From assembly GCA_003646505.1 (NCBI GenBank), contig QMKT01000030.1, positions 1 through 13,701 of the forward strand: a stretch of DNA of 13,701 bases, read 5' to 3'. Below the pieces are notes generated by a model that did not search any database, was not told where the DNA came from, and saw nothing but the letters and a program-made list of their open reading frames with translations. The stretch's first letter is position 1; each line of letters opens with the position of its first letter. Source of the DNA: Campylobacterota bacterium. Its GTDB lineage: Bacteria; Campylobacterota; Campylobacteria; Campylobacterales; Sulfurovaceae. The position numbers were made by a program, and so were the translations under genes. Below, piece after piece: positions 7,589-13,701 of this stretch.

Positions 7589-7594
7589 TATAAT
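7589..7594 (+). promoter_or_regulatory. -10 box of the thrS-infC operon
   Basis: A perfect TATAAT lies 52 nt upstream of the thrS start. The -35 region (TTTCTTTCT) is T-rich without consensus, as usual for this phylum. The predicted start near 7601 gives a leader of about 46 nt containing a small inverted repeat (AACGC 7607-7611 and GCGTT 7626-7630). Confidence 0.65.
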
Positions 7595-7646
7595 CGGGGC
7601 ATTTTTAACGCGGACACTGTAGGTTGCGTTTACATAAAGGGCTAAT

Positions 7647-9461
7647 TTGAGCGAAAATCTTATAGGTTATATCGATGACCAAGGGAATATTATAGACACA
7701 CAGAGTGCAGGAGAAAACTGTACAGCAACGCCTATAGAGTATGATAACTCTGAGGCATCTTTAGAGATAGTACGTCACTCTACGGCGCACCTTATGGCCC
7801 AGGCTATCACAGAACTTTATCCTAACTCACAGTTCTTTGTCGGTCCTGTGGTAGATGAAGGGTTTTACTATGACTTTAGAGTAAATGAGCAGATAGGTGA
7901 AAATGACCTAAAAGCCATCGAAAAGAAAATGAAAGAACTCATCAAGAAAAAGTACAAGATAGAGAAGTACGAGATGAGCAAGGATGAAGCTTTAGAAAAG
8001 TTTGCCAACGATGACTTGAAGCAAAAAGTAATGATGCGTATTACAGATGATACACTTTCTGTCTACAAACAAGGGGACTTTGAAGACCTTTGTCGTGGAC
8101 CTCACGTACCGGCACTTCGTTTTTTACATAACTTTAAACTCACGCGTGTAGCAGGAGCATACCTTGGCGGTGATGAAAAGGCTGAAATGCTTACACGTAT
8201 TTATGGGGTGGCATTTGCAGACAAGGAATCACTTAAAGCACATATGACGATGCTCGAAGAGGCAAAAAAACGTGACCATAGAAAGATAGGTAAAGAGATG
8301 GAACTCTTTATGTTTGATGATGCTGCAGGACCTGGGCTTCCTTTCTGGATGCCAAAGGGTGCTAAACTTCGCTATAAACTAGAGAGTATCTTGCACAAAG
8401 CACACCTTACGCGTGGCTATGAACCTGTACGTGGTCCAGAGATCCTTAAAGCAGATATGTGGAGAACTTCTGGACACTATGCATGTTATGGTGAAAATAT
8501 GTATCTCACGACCATTGATGAGCAGGAGTATGGGATCAAACCTATGAACTGTTTGGGACATATTCAAGTCTTCAAGCACGCACCAAAAAGTTACCGTGAT
8601 CTACCATTGAAGTATTATGAATATGGTGTGGTACACAGACATGAAAAGTCAGGGGTGCTTCATGGACTCTTTCGTGTAAGAGAATTTACTCAGGATGATG
8701 CACATATCTTTTGTGCACCAGACCAAATAGCCCTAGAAGTACTTGAAGTAGTAGAGTTTGTAGATTCTGTGATGAAACTATTTGGGTTTGAGTATACAAT
8801 GGAGATATCTACCAAACCGGAAAAAGCCATCGGTGAAGATGCGGTATGGGAAGTAGCAACACAAGGGCTTAAAGATGCACTTGACGGCAATAATTTACCT
8901 TATACAATAGACGAGGGTGGAGGAGCATTCTATGGTCCTAAAATTGACATTAAAATTACAGATGCCATTGGACGTAAATGGCAGTGTGGTACGATACAAG
9001 TAGACTTCAACCTCCCTGAACGCTTTGAAGTAGAGTATGTAGCAGAAGACAATACCCGTAAACAACCCGTGATGATACATAGAGCGATCTTGGGATCATT
9101 TGAACGTTTCATCGGCATACTTACTGAGCATTATGCAGGAGAATTCCCTTTCTTCTTATCTCCAGTGCAGGTTATCTTTGTCCCTATCTCAGAGAGTCAT
9201 GCAGATTATGCGTATGCACTTAAGAAAAGACTGGTTCTTGAAGGTATGGATGCAGAGGTCTATGATAAAAATGATTCACTCAATAAACGTGTACGTAATG
9301 CAGAAAAGCAGCGTGTGCCGTATGTAGTGATCGTTGGTGATGAAGAGGTGACTAACAAGACAGTGGCTATTCGTGACAGAAGAGCCAAAGAGCAGTATAA
9401 TCTTACACAAGACGAATTTATGGTAAAATTAACGCAACAACTTCAAGAAGGTAAAATTTGA
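7647..9461 (+). CDS. thrS: Threonyl-tRNA synthetase
   Basis: Charges tRNA-Thr in the cytoplasm. The 604-residue protein has the editing (SAD-like) domain with the zinc/hydrolysis motif 'HSTAHLMAQA' (His44, His48) and 'CRGPHVP' (Cys149, His153). The class II catalytic core carries the three zinc ligands Cys302, His353 and His478, equivalent to E. coli Cys334, His385 and His511. Motif 2 is 'VVHRHEKSGVLHGLFRVREF', followed by a C-terminal anticodon-binding domain. The N-terminal domain is about 30 residues shorter than in E. coli, so the TGS domain is reduced; this matches other Campylobacterota ThrRS. The start is TTG 7647: AAAGGG (7636-7641) precedes it, an in-frame stop lies at 7635-7637, and no ATG is available until inside the editing domain. 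Confidence 0.97.
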   Translation: MSENLIGYIDDQGNIIDTQSAGENCTATPIEYDNSEASLEIVRHSTAHLMAQAITELYPNSQFFVGPVVDEGFYYDFRVNEQIGENDLKAIEKKMKELIKKKYKIEKYEMSKDEALEKFANDDLKQKVMMRITDDTLSVYKQGDFEDLCRGPHVPALRFLHNFKLTRVAGAYLGGDEKAEMLTRIYGVAFADKESLKAHMTMLEEAKKRDHRKIGKEMELFMFDDAAGPGLPFWMPKGAKLRYKLESILHKAHLTRGYEPVRGPEILKADMWRTSGHYACYGENMYLTTIDEQEYGIKPMNCLGHIQVFKHAPKSYRDLPLKYYEYGVVHRHEKSGVLHGLFRVREFTQDDAHIFCAPDQIALEVLEVVEFVDSVMKLFGFEYTMEISTKPEKAIGEDAVWEVATQGLKDALDGNNLPYTIDEGGGAFYGPKIDIKITDAIGRKWQCGTIQVDFNLPERFEVEYVAEDNTRKQPVMIHRAILGSFERFIGILTEHYAGEFPFFLSPVQVIFVPISESHADYAYALKKRLVLEGMDAEVYDKNDSLNKRVRNAEKQRVPYVVIVGDEEVTNKTVAIRDRRAKEQYNLTQDEFMVKLTQQLQEGKI

Positions 9462-10009
9462 GTAGACAAAACGATAGAAACAACAGAGGTAGAAAAAAAG
9501 CTGACGATACCATTATGAATGATGCTATCAGAATCCCTGAACTTAGAGTTCTTGGTGATGATGGTGAACAGTTCGGTATCATCTCACTTGCAGAAGCGAT
9601 GAACATAGCAAATGATAAAGGCTTAGACCTTGTACTTATGTCTCCGGATGCAAAGCCTCCAGTTGCGAAGATCATGGATTACGGTAAACACAAGTACGAA
9701 CTTGAAAAGAAGAAAAAAGAAGCAAGAAAGAACCAGAAAAAGATTGAAGTAAAAGAAGTCAAATTTTCTTGTAAAATTGCCGAAAATGATATCAACTACA
9801 AAGTCAAACATGCCAGAGAGTTCTTAGAAAAAGGGAAACATGTAAAGTTACGTGTATTCTTAAGAGGACGTGAAATGGCAAATCCTGAATGGGGTGTAGA
9901 TGTACTTAATCGTGTATGGCCTATGTTGGAAGATGTAGGTAACCTTGAAAGTAAAGCAAGTCAAGAGGGTAGATACATAAACATGTATGTTACTCCATTA
10001 AAGAAGTAA
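9458..10009 (+). CDS. infC: Translation initiation factor IF-3
   Basis: IF-3 binds the 30S subunit, prevents premature 50S joining and checks the start codon-initiator tRNA match. The 183-residue protein shows the N domain ('IPELRVLGDDGEQFGIISL', about residues 25-45), the 'MDYGKHKYE' linker start, a basic linker helix, and the C domain ('VKEVKFSCKI' to 'LRVFLRGREMANPEWG'). The start is TTG at 9458, overlapping the thrS stop in TTGA. AGAAGGT at 9446-9452 and an in-frame stop at 9452-9454 support it. An internal ATG at 9515 would remove 19 residues of the basic N-terminal extension. E. coli infC also uses a non-ATG start (AUU). The adjacent rpmI-rplT pair is displaced downstream. Confidence 0.95.
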   Translation: MSRQNDRNNRGRKKADDTIMNDAIRIPELRVLGDDGEQFGIISLAEAMNIANDKGLDLVLMSPDAKPPVAKIMDYGKHKYELEKKKKEARKNQKKIEVKEVKFSCKIAENDINYKVKHAREFLEKGKHVKLRVFLRGREMANPEWGVDVLNRVWPMLEDVGNLESKASQEGRYINMYVTPLKK

Positions 10010-10017
10010 TTATTTAC

Positions 10018-10043
10018 TTGACATAGCCTCCAGGCTATGTCAA
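10018..10043. terminator. Perfect hairpin between convergent infC and mutS-HNH genes
   Basis: TTGACATAGCC, loop TCCA, GGCTATGTCAA forms a perfect 11-pair stem. It lies 9 nt after the infC stop and 10 nt from the end of the opposing gene, so it could stop transcription from both sides. Neither strand has a run of Ts after the stem, so it is not a textbook intrinsic terminator; it could instead protect the 3' ends or work with a factor. Confidence 0.6.
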
Positions 10044-10052
10044 AATCACTAA

Positions 10053-12983
10053 TCACTCTTTAATCTCATAATGTAATTTTAATCCCTCAGATGTCATCAC
10101 AAAACCGGATATATTTATTTTTCCATCGTGCACCATATTATGATGTTTTTTACACAGTGGGATGAGATTATATTTATGGTTTTTGTGAAAATGATCTATG
10201 TTCCCGTCTTGATCTGCTTCTTTTTGTTCAACAATATGATGTACATCCTCAACACTCTCATGACATAAAGCACATTTTTCAATATAAAGATCTTTATGAT
10301 ATTTAGATCTTTTTTGTTGGCTTAGTTTTTTGACAGGACTCTGTGCATGAGAAAGGTTCTCACGTATGGTCTGTGCCACAGTTAAAAATTCTTTATCCAT
10401 ATGCAATGACTTCGCAAATTCGAGTCCATACAAACTGTCACCCATACCAAGTTGTAATACGCGGTTATAAATGAGTGTATCATTACTCTCATCATATTTG
10501 ATGCCTAAATGCAGAAAGATGAGGTGCTGCAAATTTTGTAATTGAGGAATGCTTCCCAACTGGTGCAGGTGTGTAGCAAAGATAAAGGTCGACTTGAGAG
10601 AAATAAGCTTTAATATGGTGCTAGAAACGATGGCAAGCGCTGATTCTGTCTCTGTCCCCTGGCTTATTTCGTCTCCCAGGACTAAAGAACGCGCATTGGC
10701 ACGGTTAAAGATATTTTTGAGCTCCATCATCTCTACTGCAAAAGTAGATAACCCTTTGTACAGATTGTCCTGTGAAACGATACGGGTAAAGAGTTTGTCA
10801 TACAGGCCAAAACGTAGTTCTACTGCAGGCACAAAGAATCCCGCCTGAGCCAAGACAACAGAGAGACCGATGCTTTTCATTAAAGAGGATTTTCCTGAGG
10901 AGTTGATCCCATACAGAAGTGTGCCTAAAACATCTTCACCGTCACTGGCATTGAGTGTGATATGGTTATGCTTTGTATGATTGTTTGTACCTAAAAAAAC
11001 ATCGTTAGGTACATAGATCCCTCGTTCATCGTTTGATTCGATAATAGGATGACGCAGGGCAATGGCTTCGTAAAAATTACCTTCTTCGATGATAGGACGT
11101 GAAAGATTCATTCTTTTTGTGCATTTAGCATTGGAAATTGCCACATCAATGTTTGCGATGAAAATGATCAGTTTATCAAGCAGCAGAGAAAAACGGTTTT
11201 CTAACAAGTCAAGACTTTCAGTATAGCGTTTTTTGACGAGAGAGATGAGTTTGACCTGGGATGTTTCGTAGTTTCTTGTGATCTCTTCAAACAGGGGAGC
11301 TTGTACTTTAACAGCATTTTTCAAATATTTATAGTGAAAATCTTTAAAAAAGTGATGTTGGTTATCAATGGTTACAAAAGAGTCTTTTAGGGACTTCTCT
11401 ATGAGAGTAAATCTATTTTTTGTAAGGTTTAAAAAGTAACCTTCACTCTCCAAGTAGGTCACTGTAGCATAGCGTGTAGATCCGGAAAAGAGTTTGTCTT
11501 TTGAAAAAAGTGCTTCTACATGGGAGGCAACATCTTCCATCTTTGCTACTTCTTTTTGTTGCGTTTTGACAATCGTGTCAATCGCAGGATAAATACCATC
11601 TTTAAAAAGGTTGTCATTGATCTGTTCTATACGAAACCTTGCACAAACATCCAATTCAAACGTATCATTTAATACAGTAAGCATCTCTTGAGTTTCGTCA
11701 TAGAGACTCTCTTCTATCTCCAATCCATTATTCTGTGCATCTTCAAGAAGTTTTAAAATAGCCTCCAAAGACATCGCAATATACGTAAGTTCTACAGGGT
11801 GCAGTTTCCGCAGTTTAATACGTCTGGTGATACGTTCAAGGTCATAGATCTGTTTTAGGTGGGTCTCAAAACGGTTGATGTTCGGTAAAAGTAATTCTGT
11901 AAGGTTGTAGCGTTTCTCAAGTAAGGTTTTATCACAGATGGGATTGAGTAAACGTTCTTTCAGAAGACGTTTACCAAAAGCCGTAGAGGTTTTGTCAATC
12001 AGATCTAGAAGTGTGATATCCGCAGGGTCACGGGAGATGATGGAGAGTTGCTCCATAGCATTGTTCCCGATGTACATATAACGGTTATTACCTAAGAACT
12101 GTGGCTTATTCATTTTTTCAATAATACTCTCATCATGTTCTATAATAAAGTCAATGAGTACCGCCAAAGATTCTGTGGTATAGGGATGACGCTCAAGGTC
12201 CAAAAACTCTATACTTGAGAGAAAAGAGTTGATGTTAAAGACTCGGGTGAAGAGTTCATTTTGAAAGTTGATCTTAAAACGTTTGGTATTGATGGAGTAG
12301 TGCAGAGATTCAAGTTCCAGGTAATGAATGAGCCACTCTTTGTCTATCTCTTTAGAATCAAGTGTGATAATGACTTCAGAAGTAGTATATGTTTGTAAAA
12401 GGTTAAACGCTTCATCCAGTGCATAGGTCTTGTCATCACGTGTAGAGTGTATCTCGTTGCAAATCGTCTTTCCTGTGCTTACATCGATTGCAGAGTAACC
12501 TACAGAGTAGATACCCGCATTTTCATCTATGAGTAAAGAGACGATGTTATTTTCACAAGGTTCACTTAAGTACTCAAAGTTAGTACCCGGAGAGATGATA
12601 TTTGAGACATAACGTTTAATATTTGGCATTTCGCCTTTTTGTTTAACAACAATGATCGTGTATTTTTTCGTAGAGATGAGACGGGCAAGATAACGGTCAA
12701 GTGAAACGGCAGGTACACCGGCAAGCAGAGGGTTGGAAACAGAGTTTTCCAAAATGGCTTTACTCTTACGTGTGAGTTGTATATTAAGCAGTTCTGCGAT
12801 CTCTTTGGCTTTTCCAACCTTCATCTCGTCATTATTGACTTCATATACTTCAAAAAATGTGCCTATCTCCATGAGTACAAGGGCATCTTTGCCATACTTC
12901 TCTTCAAAATGAAGTTGCAGATCAAAGTAAATTTCCGTGAGAAGTTTCTTTTTCTGTGAAAGTATTTCTGTGATTTTATCCAC
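10053..12983 (-). CDS. MutS7-type mismatch-repair protein with C-terminal HNH nuclease domain
   Basis: A 976-residue protein with all MutS domains. The N-terminal mismatch-recognition domain has 'GTFFEVYE'; Phe43 and Glu45 match the Phe-x-Glu of canonical MutS. A connector follows, then the core/lever region starting near Met310 ('[21 protein letters not shown]'-like segment) with the clamp. The ATPase domain has Walker A 'GINSSGKS' (Lys698), the dimer-loop segment '[10 protein letters not shown]', Walker B '[11 protein letters not shown]' (Asp771, Glu772) and 'FATHLHQL'. A C-terminal HNH domain (about residues 900-952) has Cys904-x2-Cys907, His915-His916, Asn939 and Cys944-x2-His947. This architecture is that of MutS7, known from Campylobacterota, octocoral mitochondria and giant viruses, and proposed to combine mismatch recognition and nicking. 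The start is GTG at 12983, with AAGGG 8 nt upstream. It is antisense to its neighbours, inside the infC-rpmI interval. Confidence 0.93.
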   Translation of the reverse strand: MDKITEILSQKKKLLTEIYFDLQLHFEEKYGKDALVLMEIGTFFEVYEVNNDEMKVGKAKEIAELLNIQLTRKSKAILENSVSNPLLAGVPAVSLDRYLARLISTKKYTIIVVKQKGEMPNIKRYVSNIISPGTNFEYLSEPCENNIVSLLIDENAGIYSVGYSAIDVSTGKTICNEIHSTRDDKTYALDEAFNLLQTYTTSEVIITLDSKEIDKEWLIHYLELESLHYSINTKRFKINFQNELFTRVFNINSFLSSIEFLDLERHPYTTESLAVLIDFIIEHDESIIEKMNKPQFLGNNRYMYIGNNAMEQLSIISRDPADITLLDLIDKTSTAFGKRLLKERLLNPICDKTLLEKRYNLTELLLPNINRFETHLKQIYDLERITRRIKLRKLHPVELTYIAMSLEAILKLLEDAQNNGLEIEESLYDETQEMLTVLNDTFELDVCARFRIEQINDNLFKDGIYPAIDTIVKTQQKEVAKMEDVASHVEALFSKDKLFSGSTRYATVTYLESEGYFLNLTKNRFTLIEKSLKDSFVTIDNQHHFFKDFHYKYLKNAVKVQAPLFEEITRNYETSQVKLISLVKKRYTESLDLLENRFSLLLDKLIIFIANIDVAISNAKCTKRMNLSRPIIEEGNFYEAIALRHPIIESNDERGIYVPNDVFLGTNNHTKHNHITLNASDGEDVLGTLLYGINSSGKSSLMKSIGLSVVLAQAGFFVPAVELRFGLYDKLFTRIVSQDNLYKGLSTFAVEMMELKNIFNRANARSLVLGDEISQGTETESALAIVSSTILKLISLKSTFIFATHLHQLGSIPQLQNLQHLIFLHLGIKYDESNDTLIYNRVLQLGMGDSLYGLEFAKSLHMDKEFLTVAQTIRENLSHAQSPVKKLSQQKRSKYHKDLYIEKCALCHESVEDVHHIVEQKEADQDGNIDHFHKNHKYNLIPLCKKHHNMVHDGKINISGFVMTSEGLKLHYEIKE

Positions 12984-13001
12984 GTATGAAGCCCTTGTTT
13001 T

Positions 13002-13023
13002 TTATGCTTAGATTTTAGCATAA
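13002..13023. promoter_or_regulatory. Promoter and palindrome upstream of the mutS-HNH gene
   Basis: On the minus strand TGC-TAAAAT (extended -10; plus-strand bases 13012-13020) lies about 30 nt before the GTG start. It sits within an inverted repeat TTATGCT (13002-13008)-8 nt-AGCATAA (13017-13023), a perfect 7-base pair match. A palindrome over a -10 element could be an operator or a 5' UTR hairpin. No regulator can be named. Confidence 0.45.
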
Positions 13024-13088
13024 TTCGGATTAAAAGTGTTGTGAGGACACGGGGTGTTTTGTTGCTGTTAAATAATGATCAAACCGGG

Positions 13089-13094
13089 TATACT
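13089..13094 (+). promoter_or_regulatory. -10 box of the DUF1566 gene
   Basis: TATACT lies 27 nt upstream of the ATG at 13122, giving an expected start near 13101 and a very short leader. No consensus -35 is seen. It points away from the mutS-HNH promoter, so the 138-nt gap holds two divergent promoters. Confidence 0.5.
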
Positions 13095-13121
13095 TGGATA
13101 TACAAATAACAGGAGAAAGAG

Positions 13122-13529
13122 ATGAGAATAATCCTTTTTATACTTATAGGATCTAGTTTGTCCTTTGCATCTGATGTCTTTTCTGATAGTAAAACAGGGC
13201 TTATGTGGCAAGATGACAGTGCTTCAAAGTATACACAAAAAGACTGGGATGGAGCGATGTTGTTTTGTAGCCAATTGCAATTGGCTGAGCATGATGACTG
13301 GAGACTTCCAAATATTAAAGAACTCATGCAGATACTTAGTCTAAAACCACGTGATGGAGGGATGAGAAAGGGCTTTAACAATGTTGGTGGTTCTGGATAT
13401 TACTGGTCTTCTTCTGCACATGAATCGAATGAAGAGTTCGCATGGATGATGAATTTTAAACGTGGCAACGAGTACAGTAATTACAAGACCTATGAACGCC
13501 ATATTCGCTGCGTACGAGACATACAATAA
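13122..13529 (+). CDS. Exported DUF1566 (Lcl-like C-terminal domain) protein
   Basis: A 135-residue protein with a short signal peptide (MRIILFILIGSSLSFA, cleavage after 'SFA' near residue 17) and one DUF1566 domain filling the rest. The motifs are 'KTGLMWQDD', 'DWRLPNIKELMQIL', 'YYWSSS' and the closing 'YERHIRCVRD'. The domain resembles the FGE-sulfatase/lectin-like fold seen in many secreted bacterial proteins, but its biochemical role is unknown. Two cysteines (near residue 50 and in 'IRCV') could form a disulfide. AGGAG at 13111-13115 supports the ATG. It lies between the divergent mutS-HNH gene and rpmI; no functional link to either is evident. Confidence 0.88.
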   Translation: MRIILFILIGSSLSFASDVFSDSKTGLMWQDDSASKYTQKDWDGAMLFCSQLQLAEHDDWRLPNIKELMQILSLKPRDGGMRKGFNNVGGSGYYWSSSAHESNEEFAWMMNFKRGNEYSNYKTYERHIRCVRDIQ

Positions 13530-13557
13530 CTTTAATAAATGTTTTAGATAATTTGGG

Positions 13558-13563
13558 TATAAT
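13558..13563 (+). promoter_or_regulatory. -10 box of rpmI
   Basis: A perfect TATAAT after GGG lies 58 nt before the rpmI start and 28 nt after the DUF1566 stop. Ribosomal-protein expression is therefore probably independent of the DUF1566 gene. Transcription start near 13570 is expected. Confidence 0.65.
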
Positions 13564-13572
13564 ACCGTCCCA

Positions 13573-13599
13573 TTTTCTACTACTTTGTTGTAGTGAAAA
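13573..13599 (+). promoter_or_regulatory. Hairpin in the rpmI 5' leader
   Basis: TTTTC (13573-13577) pairs with GAAAA (13595-13599) and ACTAC (13579-13583) with GTAGT (13590-13594). The loop is TTTGTT and T13578 is bulged, giving ten pairs in all. It would form at the very 5' end of the rpmI transcript, just ahead of the Shine-Dalgarno AAGGGAG (13609-13615). L20 represses rpmI-rplT through leader structures in several bacteria. Here that role is inference, and the hairpin might simply stabilise the mRNA. Confidence 0.45.
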
Positions 13600-13621
13600 A
13601 ATATTTTAAGGGAGTAAGCAT

Positions 13622-13701
13622 ATGCCAAAAATGAAAAGTGTAAAAGGCGCTGTTAAGCGTTTTAAAGTTAAAAAAAGCGGCAAGATCAAAAGAGGAACTG
13701 C
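13622..13701 (+). CDS. rpmI: Ribosomal protein L35, N-terminal part (3' end outside window)
   Basis: The first 26 codons and part of the next are present. The sequence 'MPKMKSVKGAVKRFKVKKSG' followed by 'KIKRG' is the highly conserved N terminus of bacterial L35, a small basic 50S subunit protein that binds 23S rRNA. AAGGGAG (13609-13615) supports ATG 13622. rplT (L20) is normally next and would lie outside the window. In most bacteria rpmI directly follows infC; here more than 3.6 kb separates them. Confidence 0.95.
   Translation, partial: MPKMKSVKGAVKRFKVKKSGKIKRGT

Noticed and set aside
10549..10848. 99-codon plus-strand open frame inside the mutS-HNH gene
   Set aside because: It is antisense to the conserved MutS ATPase domain; no independent support.
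13088..13103. GTATA-6-TATAC inverted repeat upstream of the DUF1566 gene
   Set aside because: It is only 5 bp, entirely explained by the TATACT -10 element and nearby TA-rich sequence.
10053..13529. Mobile element or CRISPR-associated island carrying the HNH gene
   Set aside because: No transposase, integrase, terminal repeats, target duplications or CRISPR repeats are visible; the HNH is a domain of the MutS protein and not a homing endonuclease in an intron or intein.
13341..13628. 95-codon minus-strand open frame across the DUF1566 end and the rpmI leader
   Set aside because: It covers the DUF1566 C-terminal motifs, the rpmI promoter and the rpmI start; composition looks like chance antisense.

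Overview
The window looks like chromosomal DNA of a Campylobacterota (epsilonproteobacterial) chemolithotroph, closest in flavour to Sulfurovum/Sulfurimonas. The reasons are the low-to-moderate GC content, the OprD-type porin, the short DapF and ThrRS versions, the Sel1-repeat protein, and a MutS of the HNH-fused 'MutS7' kind that is known from this phylum. Genus is an inference; no rRNA is present. Genes are tightly packed. The longest protein-gene-free stretch is 6856-7110, which holds a tRNA gene and a promoter.

Layout. (1) 1-3038, + strand: the C-terminal two thirds of the ferrous-iron transporter FeoB, a FeoA-like SH3 protein one base downstream, and an OprD-family outer-membrane porin 16 nt later, apparently one transcription unit. 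(2) 3118-6132, + strand: a new promoter, then a YcbB/LdtD-type L,D-transpeptidase, CoaE and DapF. CoaE and DapF overlap. DapF makes the meso-diaminopimelate that the L,D-transpeptidase cross-links, so the cluster has a cell-wall theme. (3) 6196-6855: an exported Sel1-repeat protein preceded by a possible 16-codon upstream ORF. (4) 6899-6974: a tRNA-Val(GAC) gene with its own -10 box. (5) 7111-7545: a 144-aa protein of unknown function with a TTG start. (6) 7647-10009: thrS-infC, both with TTG starts, overlapping by 4 nt and driven by a clear TATAAT promoter. (7) 10053-12983, - strand: a 976-aa MutS homologue fused to a C-terminal HNH nuclease. (8) 13122-13529, + strand: an exported DUF1566 protein. 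(9) 13622-end: the beginning of rpmI (L35), with its own promoter and a leader hairpin.

The most notable feature is the MutS-HNH gene. It keeps the Phe-x-Glu mismatch-reading motif, the Walker ATPase and a complete zinc-finger-like HNH domain, so mismatch sensing and nicking could reside in one polypeptide. Together with the DUF1566 gene it sits inside what is usually a contiguous thrS-infC-rpmI-rplT translation operon. As a result, rpmI here has acquired or kept its own promoter. This protein class (MutS7, also found in octocoral mitochondria and giant viruses) is already described, so I do not claim a wholly new system. Its placement, its promoter palindrome and its biology in this phylum merit follow-up.
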